Of a DNA stretch of 64,000 bases, positions 54,945 to 62,709 are shown piece by piece. The notes beneath the pieces were generated by a model. The model was not told where the DNA came from. It worked only from the letters and a program-made list of their open reading frames with translations, and made no database searches. The DNA comes from Bostrychus sinensis (taxonomy: Eukaryota; Chordata; Actinopteri; Gobiiformes; Eleotridae): the NCBI GenBank assembly GCA_020698575.1, contig CM036254.1:23970026-24034025 (forward strand), read 5' to 3'. The position numbers and the translations under genes are program-made. Every line of letters starts with the position of its first letter. Positions within the stretch are counted from its first letter, which is position 1.

Positions 54945-57900
54945 CATACACTATATTGCCAAAAGTATTTGCTCACCGACCCAAATAATTCAAGTGTTCC
55001 AATCATTTCCATGGCCACAGGTGTATAAAATCAAGCACTTAGTCAGCAGCTTTGTAAAAAACTTTGAGGAAAAGTTTGGGGATGGCCACTTCCTGTTCCA
55101 ATATGACTGCACACCAATGCACAAAGCAAGGTCCATAAAGAAATGGATGAGTGAGTTTGGTGTGGAAGAACTTGACTCAACTTGACAGAACACCTTTGGA
55201 ATGAATTAGAGTGAAGACAGCGAGCCAGGCCTTCTCATCCATCAGTGTCTGACCTCACAAACGTACTTCTGGAAGAATGGTCAGAAATTCCCATAAACAC
55301 TCCTAAACCTTGGGGAAAGCCTTCCCAGAAGAGTTGAAGCTGTTATAGAAGCAAAAGGTGGACCAATGTATATTGTGTAAAGGCAGGTGAGCAAATACTT
55401 TTGGACAGTGTATGTATGTATGGATTATAAGCTGTTAATGAAAAATATTGTGAAAGAGCTCTGGAAGGTATGAACTACTGTTGTTATAGTAACTCATGCT
55501 TATATCAAAAATATGAAAATAGGTGCCGCTGTATGGCTCAGTGGTAGAGCTATGGAGCATATGCAGAGCAACTACAGCCTGCCTTGGCATCGTGGGTTTG
55601 AGTTGGGACTCTAACAGTTTGCCGGATGTCTCTTTCTGCTCTCACAATTTCCCACTGTACTCTTTCCTATCAATAAAGCCTAAAATGGCCAACATATATA
55701 CATATAACATTTGCGAACAGACTCACTGGCTGCATTTCTGTAACCCCCTTTTACTTCCATGGGCACTCAAACAGTAATTGAACCCGCAACCTTCTGGCAA
55801 AGATGGCCCTCCTCACCTCTTTTTGCCAAAACAGATTTGTAGGCACTGATTATTACAGATTAGATCTATTATTGTACCTTACTGTGCTGTTAACTCAAGT
55901 GCTTGTATTACTAAGATTCAAAATAACATGTTTTCTAAAATTGTTATTGCTGTGACAACTCTTTCATTAACTGTGTCAGGTGCACAATCAAACTCTAAGT
56001 GTTCTAATAAATGCTATGTGCTTGAATGAATATCAACGAATGACCACCCCTTTATAGCCAAGCACTACTTCTGCTTGAGATCCTCTGTTAGCAGCTAATT
56101 CCCTCGGTCCATTAACCTCATTTATGCTTACTCACCTTTTCCTTACAGTTAAAGTTCAATTACACTTTTCTTCTCTGTTCCTTTAAACATGAATCAAGCT
56201 CTGTTATACCATTTCCTTCAGCTGACTGTCTGTTCAGTGTCTAGATCTGCTTATTCTTAAACAGCTGACACTTCCAGGAAGAAACAACTCTCTCACCAGG
56301 TCACCAAATAAATGACTTTAGGCTTCATTTATCCTGAGTTTTGCATGGGACATTTAACAAGAAGTATTTTTTTCTGCACCATTTTACACTTAGAATACTT
56401 ATACTTTCAATCTTCCTTGCATATTTTTGCATTATTGTACTGAAGCATGAGACAAACATCACCTGTACTTTGATAGTGTGTGAGGAATATTTTGAATTCA
56501 GTTTTGTAGCTCTAGATGTTTTCGTAAGATTGTGTGCCTACAGCCATGCCACTACACAGCATTGAGGTCACTAAGGTCTTTGGAGCATTTTTATTATTAT
56601 TATTATTTTTTTGGATGTACATCTATAAAGGCATTCTCGGGACAATGTCAGGACAGAGGCTGGGTTCAGCTCACAATGTACAAGATATACTGCACTCAGA
56701 GATCACAGACTTGCCCCGAGGCATTGGCCTTATTTCGCAATGGTAAAGATATGTCCTAGACCTGGACTCAAACCAGGGATTTACAGCCACTTGTACCTCA
56801 CAGGGGTAAAGAATGCACTAATATTTATATTCATTTGTTCTTTTACTGATCCTTTGTGGCTGGAGATGGAATCTTTGGCCTTATCTTCCAGTGGTACAGG
56901 ATCATTAAACAATCCTGGATCCAGATGGTTATTTGAATCCACACTAAAAGCTAATAAGTTGTTTCCTGGCCAATGACCAATACTTTGAGTTATTGCTAAT
57001 TTCTAATGGACCAACAAACCAATGCTTGCAAAAACAAAACCTAATTCTTGGCATAAGTAAATACTGTACATCAGTCTTACATTATACAACTATAGGCAGG
57101 CCTGTTGACAGGCTTCCTGGGGCCTGGGGCAAGAAGGCTTCTCATATGCCCATTATAATATGAAATATAAGAAGAGGGACCATGGGCCCCTCTGACCCTG
57201 GGGCCAGGAACAACAGGCCCCTTTGTTGAAAGAAAAAGCTTTTTTTTTTTAAAGATATTTTTATGCCTTATTTGGCTTTATTAGAGAAGGGACAGGAAAT
57301 CATAGGGGAGAGAGTGGGGAGAGACATTCAGCAAAGTGTGGGGTCCAGACATGAACCTGTGTCGCTGAGGCATGCCTCTGTATATGCGCCACAGCCCTAC
57401 AAATTTACAAATTTAGCAGGTAATATACAGTATTATAGACAATTTGCTTTTGTCACATTTTGTTCTTTGGACCTCAGTATTTGCAAACACCTGTGTACGT
57501 CCATGCCCTCAGCAGTCAGACTCTCTCGATCCAGCTCTAGACTGTCTATATTTAGTCTGTTGTTCAACTAAGATATTATCTGAGCCGTGAACCCAGACAT
57601 GTCCTGTTCAGTATTGTTGTGTTTTAGCCTGACGGCTTCTCAGCAGTTGGTCCTTATCTCTGACGTCTCTGGGACTTTAAATTTGGGTCCCTTTTTCAAA
57701 GCAGAGCAGACGAAATCTCCTCCTCCACTTCCCATCACCAACCCTATGTTAGGGTGACTCATCAACATCACGGTTTGATAGTAATGTTATTGTCTTGTGT
57801 TTTGCAGTGGCCCATGCGCAGGACACTCACCACCACCACTCCACGGAGAAGCCCCTGATTCAGTGTTATAAGTGTGGGGAGCCATGTAAAGGAGAGGTGC

Positions 57901-57948
57901 TAAGGGTCCAGAACAAGCACTTCCACCTCAAGTGCTTCACATGCAAAG
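27887..57948 (+). CDS. ablim1: Actin-binding LIM protein 1, 5' part (partial, alternative first exons)
   Basis: ABLIM1 has four N-terminal LIM domains, and family members carry a C-terminal villin headpiece that binds F-actin. The common exon 57808-57948 reads VAHAQD, a His run, then EKPLIQCYKCGEPCKGEV and HFHLKCFTCK. This matches ABLIM1 better than ABLIM2/3 and gives the first half of LIM1 (Cys-x2-Cys ... His-x2-Cys). Candidate first coding exons 27887-27902, 33503-33596 and 36982-37228 all end in phase 1, and the LIM exon begins by needing one base, so each splices in frame (G|TG = Val). The next LIM exon (CGCDLAQGG-type) is not found before 64000, so the gene runs out of the window. It lies head to head with fhip2a as in human. 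Paralogue (ablim1a/b) not assigned. Confidence 0.9.
28915..29110 (-). repeat. Dispersed repeat family C, reversed copy
   Basis: GTGGAGTCTGCATGTCC, ACCATCCAAAGAAATGCGTG and TAAATTGCCCCTGAGTGAAT are the reverse of the blocks at 38690-38925. A retroelement-derived repeat common in fishes; no frame. Confidence 0.5.
29680..29795 (-). repeat. Dispersed repeat family C, reversed copy
   Basis: GTTGCTGGGATAGGCTCCAT and AGAGGATGGATGAATGAA form the 3'-end signature of family C in reverse; a sister fragment is at 34520-34625. Confidence 0.5.
30266..30294. repeat. (GATA)n microsatellite
   Basis: Seven tandem GATA units. Confidence 0.95.
30780..31225 (+). mobile_element. L2-type LINE 3' end relic
   Basis: Translated in pieces, 30800-31020 gives KVLLLVFKTLNGLS, AYLSALLLPYEPSQTL and LWNSLPENLRSAARVNIFKV, the C-terminal reverse-transcriptase tail typical of L2-type LINEs. 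It is interrupted by at least one stop. It ends with a GTGCTATATAAATAAA 3' signature. A separate, better preserved copy of the same protein region is at 62900-63690. Confidence 0.75.
32815..32950 (+). repeat. LINE-related dispersed repeat fragment (family B)
   Basis: GGCATCCAGCGTAAAAACCT and GATTCACAGTGGC are diverged versions of the block at 40480-40600 and 53795-53930. Weak. Confidence 0.35.
33503..33596 (+). CDS. ablim1: Alternative first coding exon of ablim1 (31-residue N-terminus)
   Basis: ATG at 33503 opens 31 codons (MGERNTVKQQQPGYDG, then ICNYAQKITSCFGLD) ending one base into a codon at GATG|GTAAGA. Joining to 57808 restores Val-Ala-His in frame. Codon choice looks coding and the donor is strong. 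The sequence before it (33350-33500) is CpG/GT-rich, as a promoter might be. An AG just upstream (exon start 33501) would also be in phase with the 27887 exon, giving a cassette exon instead, but its pyrimidine tract is poor. I do not recognise the peptide from mammalian ABLIM1. Confidence 0.65.
33850..34010. repeat. Degenerate ATTCC/CTATT-rich tract
   Basis: Many imperfect units (ATTCCATTCCATCCTATTCT, ATTCCAGTCTA) run for about 160 bases just inside the intron after the 33503 exon. A decayed pentamer-like satellite. Confidence 0.55.
34520..34625 (-). repeat. Dispersed repeat family C, reversed copy
   Basis: GTACCCTACCTCAGGC then GTTGCTGGGATAGGCTTCAG, as in the copy at 29680 and, inverted, at 38690. 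Confidence 0.5.
34636..35210 (+). repeat. Dispersed repeat family A
   Basis: GCGGAGGTTATGCTTTTCAG, AACTCAAAAAGTTATGGACA, GATCCGGATCACCATCTGGA and AAAGGATTCTTTACTATTGG are blocks shared with five other copies in the window. The copy continues in decayed form to GGTGGAGGTTTGCACTTTCC near 35.2 kb. No coding capacity seen. Confidence 0.65.
36982..37228 (+). CDS. ablim1: Alternative first coding exon of ablim1 (long-isoform type)
   Basis: ATG at 36982 begins MPNLPNLNSLGKLCSS, aligning with the start of the long human ABLIM1 isoform (MP...LGKLCSS), followed by an Asn-His repeat coded by CACAAC units (about 37033-37057). Next come a basic stretch VKRKSSVKRMSVIEDG and a segment EVLYLIPKQYLEQMPYLNPN corresponding to the human LLYLCPKDY region. 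It ends ACAG|GTATAG in phase 1 after 82 codons, matching the 57808 exon. The frame stays open upstream, but only a GTG is available there (36844); the ATG fits the family. KRKSS and KRMS resemble basophilic kinase sites (inference). Confidence 0.85.
37420..37830 (+). repeat. Dispersed repeat family A, with tRNA-like segment
   Basis: Family A blocks (AGAGGTTATGTTTTTGC, GATCAGGAAAGGTCAATAAT) lead into GTGGCTCAATGGATAGAGCA and TTTGAGTCC, which resemble Pol III A and B boxes, ending GGTGGAGGTCTGCGAGTACT. It looks like a composite or tRNA-associated retroposon rather than a real tRNA gene, since no cloverleaf could be paired. Confidence 0.6.
38690..38925 (+). repeat. Dispersed repeat family C
   Basis: GGTGACTGGAGCATATCCCA, GAGGCAGGGTACATCCTGG, GCAATTTAGATTCAATAC and GTCTTTGGACGGTGGAAGGA form the recognisable block order of a common fish retroelement-derived repeat. 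Reversed copies are at 28915, 29680 and 34520; another + copy is at 53025. Confidence 0.6.
39679..39752. repeat. (ATT)n then (ACT)n microsatellite
   Basis: About 20 near-perfect ATT units followed by four ACT units. On the minus strand it reads as a false poly-Asn peptide. Confidence 0.95.
40480..40600 (+). repeat. LINE-related 3' repeat (family B)
   Basis: GTCAGGAAGGGCATCTGATA, TAAAACCTATGCCAGTTCAA and GATTTGCTGTGGCGACCCCA recur at 53795-53930 and in part at 45776-46075; this is the 3' end of a fish non-LTR element. Confidence 0.6.
40655..40710. repeat. hAT-type short element end
   Basis: GATCCTGACCCACCAGTTAA GAAACC resembles the CCCACCAGTTGGGAACC end at about 2670. A fragment only. Confidence 0.35.
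42940..43232. other. Poly(T) followed by GC/purine-rich block, function unknown
   Basis: An 18-20-base T run, then a G-rich tract, a CpG-containing stretch (42986-43070) and a GA-rich tract (43080-43140), ending in a poly(A) and a donor-like AAG|GTGAAT near 43231. The composition is unlike the AT-rich intron and resembles a vertebrate 5' UTR/promoter, but a repeat or processed insert flanked by T and A runs is equally possible. The frame at 43042-43251 is Arg/Glu-rich low complexity, not a convincing gene. Confidence 0.3.
45776..46075 (+). repeat. LINE-related repeat (family B) with internal foldback
   Basis: Blocks CCATTTACTTGGGCTTGGGA, AGTACACTGGCTTGTGACTT, GAAGACCAAAGGGGAGATTT and GGCAGATGATTCACTATTGC occur in the order seen in 3' parts of a fish non-LTR element. 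A 13-base perfect hairpin interrupts it at 45878-45910. Confidence 0.6.
47670..47900 (+). repeat. Dispersed repeat family A
   Basis: AGCCAGATTTTGATGACATT, AGGAAAGGTCAATAATGGGC, GAATCCAAGAATTGCTG and AGCATTTACCTCTGAACTAG match the 37420 copy, including the degraded tRNA-like end. Confidence 0.6.
48060..48280 (+). repeat. Dispersed repeat family A
   Basis: CTCCTCCAAGAAAATTATG, TTTTTGCCGGCATTGGTTTG and GGAAAGGTCAATAATGGGTC; a second copy close behind the 47670 one in the same orientation. Confidence 0.6.
50726..51327. repeat. Outer 23-base perfect inverted repeat around the MITE
   Basis: GTTTGGAGAAGTAAACAGGA GCA at 50726-50748 is exactly inverted at 51305-51327. The PIF-like MITE sits between the arms, so the structure is an inverted repeat within an inverted repeat. 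The outer arms may belong to an older element into which the MITE inserted. Confidence 0.7.
50818..51258. mobile_element. PIF/Harbinger-like MITE
   Basis: Ends are inverted repeats: AGACCTCGATACACCAAGGC on the left and GCC/TTGGTGTATGGAGGCCT on the right. They are flanked by TTA on both sides (50815-50817 and 51259-51261), the 3-base target duplication favoured by PIF/Harbinger elements. The 441-base body is GC-richer than its surroundings and codes for nothing recognisable. Confidence 0.75.
52912..53235. mobile_element. hAT-like MITE
   Basis: Begins CAGTGCTTCTCAGCTG and ends GATTGAGAAACACTG (inverted CAGTGTTTCTCAATC). The internal GACCCACTTTTACAGAACC and GACCCATTTTTGGGTCC also fold toward each other. 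A clean 8-base target duplication is not seen. A family C fragment (53025-53165) lies inside, and a further partial end occurs at 53345-53390. Confidence 0.55.
53025..53165 (+). repeat. Dispersed repeat family C fragment
   Basis: GGTGACTGGAGTCTATCCCA and CAGTGACCAGTTAGTCGCAG match family C; nested inside the hAT-like MITE. Confidence 0.5.
53795..53930 (+). repeat. LINE-related 3' repeat (family B)
   Basis: GTCAGGAAGGGCATCCGGTG, TAAAACCTATGCCAACTCAA and GATGATTTGCTGTGGCC; sister to 40480-40600. Confidence 0.6.
54670..54943 (+). repeat. Retroposon tail with long (ATT)n microsatellite
   Basis: GGTAAGACACTTCACCCACC, CCAGGGCAGCTGTGGATCAC and AAAGCGCTTTGAGTGTCCAG form the body of a common fish SINE/LINE end. 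It ends in about 65 bases of pure ATT (54878-54943), which creates a false poly-Leu peptide. A reversed relative is at 62488-62705. Confidence 0.65.
54949..55410 (+). mobile_element. Tc1-like transposon, internally deleted
   Basis: Inverted ends share CCAAAAGTATTTGCTCACC and are flanked by TA. The internal sequence encodes the fragment QYDCTPMHKARSIKKW then SEFGVEELDST, the second catalytic-Asp region of Tc1-like transposases (usually D-x-x-P-x-H). Later codons (AVIEAKGGPMY-like) match the C-terminal end. About 460 bases against roughly 1.6 kb for a full element; the frame is broken. Non-autonomous. Confidence 0.8.
55523..55690 (+). repeat. tRNA-derived SINE
   Basis: Box A (TGGCTCAGTGGTAGAGC) and box B (GGGTTTGAGTTGGGACTC) lie in the correct order and spacing, followed by a pyrimidine-rich body and TATCAATAAAGCCTAAAA. 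This is the best-preserved of three copies of this SINE in the window. Confidence 0.85.
56690..57050 (-). repeat. Dispersed repeat family A, reversed copy
   Basis: GAGGCATTGGCC, TCCTGGATCCAGATGGTTAT and ACTTTGAGTTATTGC, as in the reversed copy at 11935; enlarged by an unrelated insertion near 56790-56880. Confidence 0.55.
57241..57395 (-). repeat. tRNA-derived SINE, reversed
   Basis: T-run, TTTTTATGCCTTATTTGGC, GGGACAGGAAATCATAGGGG, GACATTCAGCAAAGTG and CCTCTGTATATGCGCC are the reverse of the 55523 SINE family. The 10-mer CCTTATTTGG (57266-57275) within it is a perfect CArG-box match. Confidence 0.75.
57808..57948 (+). CDS. ablim1: ablim1 common exon: first half of LIM domain 1
   Basis: Acceptor TTTTGCAG|TGGCCC and donor CAAAG|GTACAG; 141 bases, phase 1 in and phase 1 out. 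It encodes VAHAQDTHHHHSTEKP followed by the first zinc-binding module of a LIM domain (Cys-Tyr-Lys-Cys, then His-Leu-Lys-Cys and Cys-Lys). The second module must come from the next exon, which is outside the window. Mammalian ABLIM1 has Pro-Gln-Asp and fewer His at the start, so the His run is a local difference. Confidence 0.93.
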
Positions 57949-60195
57949 GTACAGTACTGCAGAATAAGTCAGACTTCAACCATGGTGATTGGGTAATTTC
58001 ACTGATTATACTCTCTTGTCATATAATGTAAAGGTTAAAGGTACACTTTATCCACCCCTCTCAAAACATTTGCATTGCAATAAAAATGCAAAATCAATTT
58101 CACCTTAAAAACAGCAAAGCTACTGTGTATGACATGTGACAATAGCTCTAAGCTATCATCATCATCATCATCTTTATTGTCAGACTAAAAAAAAGCATCA
58201 CAAGACCAACCCAATACACAAATATACAGTAAAAAGAGTAAAAAGTAAAAATTATAGAAGACACTTACACAAGTGTCTCCACAGAGATGACTGGTAACGC
58301 TCTGCACTAAAACTGGCTGTTCTCAGAGTTATTCAGGTAGTGTTTGAAAGGTATGATGAGGACAAAAAGAAGAAATCCTTAAGCTTATTAAAACCTAATT
58401 TTGCATTTTAGCCTATATTAGTTTTAGTATTAGACAAGAAAGAAACAAGAAATACTTGGGAAACAATACATGTATGATACTTACAGGAGATCAACCACTA
58501 AAGTGCTCCACAATCAAACTTTCAGTGGTTAAAACTTAATGTAAATCTTTAATATATAAGTAAGTAAGTAATATGTAAAATCCCAAAGTCATCAAACAGA
58601 GTCACCGACCTCACAACATAGTACACTGTGTAATGTTGTTAAGCCCTGTTTCTATCATGACAACAACCATATGATAAACACAGTTTTGCAGTTGATAAAC
58701 GTGTTGATGCTAACAGGACCGCTGGGATCTGAACAGAGTCAGCTCATGTGGGAGTTGTGTGAAAATTAGCAGCTTCAGTGTGAGCGTTTCAAATTCATTG
58801 TTAATTTGACACAATCTTAATAGTATGATACATATAACTGTGTGACACTTTTCTTTTGATTAAATATGAGTAACAGGAGAGGTGCTGTTCAGTAACAGTT
58901 GGGTGAAATGCACTGATTCATAGAAATAAAAATATTTAAAAGTAGCAGTAAAGAAAAAAATCCCAGGTCCCCTCTTCTTGTGTGGACTCTGCATTTTCTA
59001 ACCATATTTGCATTGATAGATATGAAGGTTTCCAATTGAGGTCTGTTTTTTCTACCGTAAATACTAATACTAAATACTAATAATATTTAATAGTGTAGTG
59101 TGCCCCGCATCTTAGGGATACATATTGTCAAATCAGTCACACTTGAAAGAGCTGTAAAGTAGGGCAGAGTACTGTTAAACTAAATTTTTGTGGTATTGAA
59201 AGAAAAGTTACAGTTCTACTGGTACTGAAACTTTTTTTTTTTTAATTTAAAGCAAAATTTCAATACCTAGTGAACCTTTAATGTTCTTTTGCATGTTTGC
59301 CTCAAATAAATAACACAGAATACATCATACAAACTACTGCTTAAGTACTGGTATTGAAAAAATCTGAACAGTACCAGCAGTACTGTCAAGAAATCATCAA
59401 TATTTTGTGTTAAGAAGTTAAACACAGTGTAGCTTTTACTTTATTGTCCAAACAGATTGATTCACTCATTTACAGTTTTTTTTTTAAACTGTCAATCAAA
59501 TGCTGACAGCTGGTGTGGGACCTGCTCCTAAAGGCTTCTGTGTCCTCTCTATGCTTTGGGTAAAAACACGTTGGTGTGAGTCATCTTCAGGCCTACACAC
59601 ACACACACAGACGCACACACACACACCTCAATTAAACCTCCATTCACGCTGGTATGACAAGTGACAGTGTGAATCCTCTGCCTTTTCACTCATGTCCTTC
59701 TGGCACGATGATGGCTCAGCCGCCCACAAACAGCTGAGTGCAGTGTATAGTGTGGGCTAAACCTGCTCTTGTAGTTAATCTGTGATTGGAGCACTTTTTT
59801 AGTTTCCCAGGCCCGGTCACCCAGGGCCCAGAATAACACCAGTAAACACTGAGATTACAGAGCATAATTCTGGACTGTGGACTTGGATATACTGGAGAAC
59901 AGAGAGGCGCTGGTGACAGAAGTGCTAATATGCAAAAAAGTACTTTCCCAAACCATTTACTATTTAGAGCTGTTTTGTTGTTTTTAGGCTTACTGTGGTC
60001 ATATCAAGGGTCACTAAGGTTCATTAAAGCAATATTTTGCAACATTTCATGGTGTATCTATAAATAAATACAAATGCTGCATTGTATGTAAGGAAAACTA
60101 GCTAAACTACCTAAGTCCATATTGTAATAGGGATAGCCTGTGAAAGAAAACATTAGAACGTCATCTAGGCTTTATAAGTAAGGATTTTATTAGAT
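57949..60195. other. ablim1 intron after the LIM1 exon
   Basis: No further LIM exon found. Holds a short ATC repeat (about 58157-58172) and a CA-rich tract (59594-59629); the remainder is AT-rich and unremarkable. Confidence 0.6.
59594..59629. repeat. (CA)n microsatellite
   Basis: CACACA runs broken by GACG. Confidence 0.9.
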
Positions 60196-61647
60196 CAGGG
60201 GTGTCCAAACTATGGCCTGGGGACCAAATGCGGCCTGCATTTTTAATTGGCCTACAGGTTTAATTCTCACTTGGTGTGTGTGCGTACTGCTGCTGTAAAA
60301 CAATTTGCCCTTTGGGGATAATAAAGACTCTTTGAACCTTGAATTGGCTCAAATTGCCACAACTTGCACTTTTATCTAAAGATTTGAAGCACAGGTAAAA
60401 AGCTTCATTTTTGTTTGAGATTAATCTTGGCATTAAAGGGGAACGAAGTAACTTTTTTCCCTTAACCAATCAGTTTTAAAGTCTTTATGACGTTAAATCA
60501 CTTGTAGTGGGGTGATCAAAGCGCCCATCACGTCCCCCTGCTGGCTCTAGACGGAAAACCGCCCTTGCAATATTGAGCGCCACCGACCCGGAGCCGCTTG
60601 CTTGAGTCTCGAGTCTGGTCTAAGTTCTCGCAAGATTGACAAACTGCTTTACGGCACTCCAATACATACAGCTGCATAGCTATATAAACAAATCTGTGTT
60701 GGCTTTTATTTCTTCATTCATGGCTGAACCAGCAAAAAGGCAGAGGAAGACTTTGTCTGAGGAGGAGAGGAAGAGCAAATGACAGTCAGACCGAGCAAGG
60801 GCTCACCGGTCAATCCCGGCAAGTGTTTTACAAAATCGCGAGGGCTCAAAGAAAGAGAAGGGTGCAATACAGATGCAGACCTGGCGGTTTTGTTGTTGAC
60901 CTTGTAAGTACCATTGTGTTAAAGTGTATTTTCTATGCATTCTGTTCATGGGTTATTGATTTTGCGTAAGTTATTGTTTGTGGCAGTAATTCACAAGCGA
61001 CGTCAGCGCCTATCTAACCTAGCTAAGTTAGCTGAGACGCTAGCACTCTACAAACAGGCCTCCGGACCACCTCGGGAAGCGTGCGCGCTGATATTTTCCC
61101 TACGCCTGTTCTAACATAAAATTTAACTACACAGAGAAAAGTGGAGCACGCACGGATTTACGTGCAGGGCATGGACAGACGCATGCCAAGCGCGTTATCA
61201 GCCGCCGGACCATCTACTGTTGCATACAAACAGCTGATCGCTCTGGGCATAGCACTAGGGCCTCCAGGGATCACCTCTGGGAGTGAAAAGTGGGGGTGGG
61301 GGGTTGCGTAGTGAGTTTTACGACAGTGCTTTTCACCAAAGGGAGCTGTAGGGGGAGCTCCATGGGCAAAGTTACTGAGTTCCCCTTTAAGGAAGAAAAA
61401 ATGGAAATTAGTGGTTGGTGGCGCCAAAAAATGGTTTAGCCATAGTATTTGCTGGTCTAAAGCCTGGAGAAATTTGGAGTTGTGGAAGGGCATCCAGTGT
61501 AAAAGCTATCCCAAAATATCCATGATTCACTGTGAAGATCTCTGATGGAAAGAGACCTGCTTTTATGCTGGCACAAAATACAGTGGCCCTCCTTCGCCTA
61601 TATTTTTCAGTATGTGGCCCTCAAGGAAAAACGCTTGGACACCCCTG
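60196..61647. mobile_element. hAT-type element split by a nested transposon
   Basis: Ends CAGGGGTGTCCAAACT and, inverted, CTTGGACACCCCTG, flanked by 8-base near-duplicates TATTAGAT (60188-60195) and TATTATAT (61648-61655). No transposase can be read in the outer parts. A separate element of about 950 bases sits inside, and a family B scrap (GGGCATCCAGTGTAAAAG) lies at about 61485. Confidence 0.75.
60437..61387 (+). mobile_element. Nested DNA transposon (PIF/Harbinger- or ISL2EU-like)
   Basis: Starts AAAGGGGAACGAAGTAAC and ends with inverted AGTTACTGAGTTCCCCTTT, with TAA at both flanks. At 60720 a start codon opens MAEPAKRQRKTLSEEERKSK, stopped by TGA after 20 codons; beyond it (60783-60905) peptide traces resemble the N-terminal basic/helical segment of fish DNA-transposon proteins. 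CpG-rich compared with its surroundings. Clearly non-functional; the superfamily is a guess. Confidence 0.55.
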
Positions 61648-61655
61648 TATTATAT

Positions 61656-62487
61656 GTACATTCAGTATACCATGTCTTTGCTAATGTCACTGCTGCAACT
61701 GCAGTCACTGTGAGAATAATGCACGCTGCTGCTTCTTTACTTTGGTTTTGCAAAGGCATTTAGCATAAAAAAATATGGCTATGCAGAATTCTCATAAAAA
61801 ACTACCTCAGCCTATTACTTTATGTCAAACAGCAATAGAAGAAAAAGTCTGACAGTTGAAAAAAATATTTTTTTGTAGTACTGTAGTACTGAGACTGTCA
61901 AAATGTCAGCATATTGATGATTTGTGGCTCACTTTGAGGTAAAAAATTGCCTACTGCTTTAACAGACAATGAACAGATGAATGTTGCTGTCCCCAAAACC
62001 TCATGTGTATTAAAGTGCTTGAATAATTGTTCATATTATCCCACTGACCTTCTTTTAATTCCAGCTTCATTTTAATAACCCAAGCCTTTAAGGTTAGCCA
62101 AAAACGCACTTTACTGTATTATAACCAACACATCTGTCCTAAAGTCAGAGGTGGCGGCCCCTAGCAGCTGAAGGCCTCCACATCCACAGTACTGCTTTAC
62201 TCACTTAGCTTACAGGCTAATCCCATCAGCCCTGAGCCCTAATGCAATTAAAGCTGATTCTCTCCTCACCCTGCTCCATTCATCCCTGGATTTACCAACG
62301 CTTGTTGCATAAGAATGATTAGAGACCGTTATCTCCAACATCAAAATATTTTCCCTCTTAGCTGTGGCTTTTCCAAAAGACTATTGAATTACTATCCTCA
62401 CTTTAGAGTGTAGATAAGTATTTTTAATCTTGATGAGAAACTGGTAGTAGAAGTAGTTAGTAATAGTAATAGTAAATAATTAAAATA
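61656..62487. other. ablim1 intron, no gene or repeat recognised
   Basis: AT-rich non-coding stretch; I saw no exon, repeat end or motif worth naming. Confidence 0.5.
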
Positions 62488-62705
62488 AATGGTCTCCATG
62501 AGCACTCAAAGCGTTTCACATCAAGAAACCATTCACCCATTCACACTTACAAACACAAACACATTCATACACCAGTGTACTCAGACACTTGGGGCAAGGA
62601 GGGTTATTTGTCTTGCCCAAGGACACAATAGCAGTATGCAATGGTGGGAGCAGGGATCAAACTGCCAACTTTTGGGTTAGAGGGCGAACGTCTCGACTGA
62701 GTTAC
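62488..62705 (-). repeat. Retroposon repeat, reversed
   Basis: GCACTCAAAGCGTTTCACAT, CCATTCACCCATTCACACTT, TCTTGCCCAAGGACACAATA and GGGATCAAACTGCCAACTTT give the reverse of the SINE/LINE-end family at 54670. No supported coding frame. Confidence 0.6.
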
Positions 62706-62709
62706 TAAG

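Larger units (their letters stand above)
37229..57807. other. Long ablim1 intron
   Basis: About 20.6 kb between the long-isoform first exon and the LIM exon. No exon was recognised on either strand. Repeats are listed separately; between them (38.9-39.6, 41.0-42.6, 44.0-45.7, 46.1-47.6, 48.6-50.7, 51.4-52.5 and 53.9-54.6 kb) I see only AT-rich unique-looking DNA. The frame at 45350-45595 lies in a GC-richer patch but has no family resemblance or good codon context. Confidence 0.55.

Noticed and set aside
54844..55185. 113-residue frame with a long poly-Leu run
   Set aside because: It is translation of the ATT microsatellite fused to a Tc1 relic, not a gene.
55523..55600. Possible tRNA gene
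   Set aside because: It is the tRNA-like head of a SINE with two sister copies in the window.
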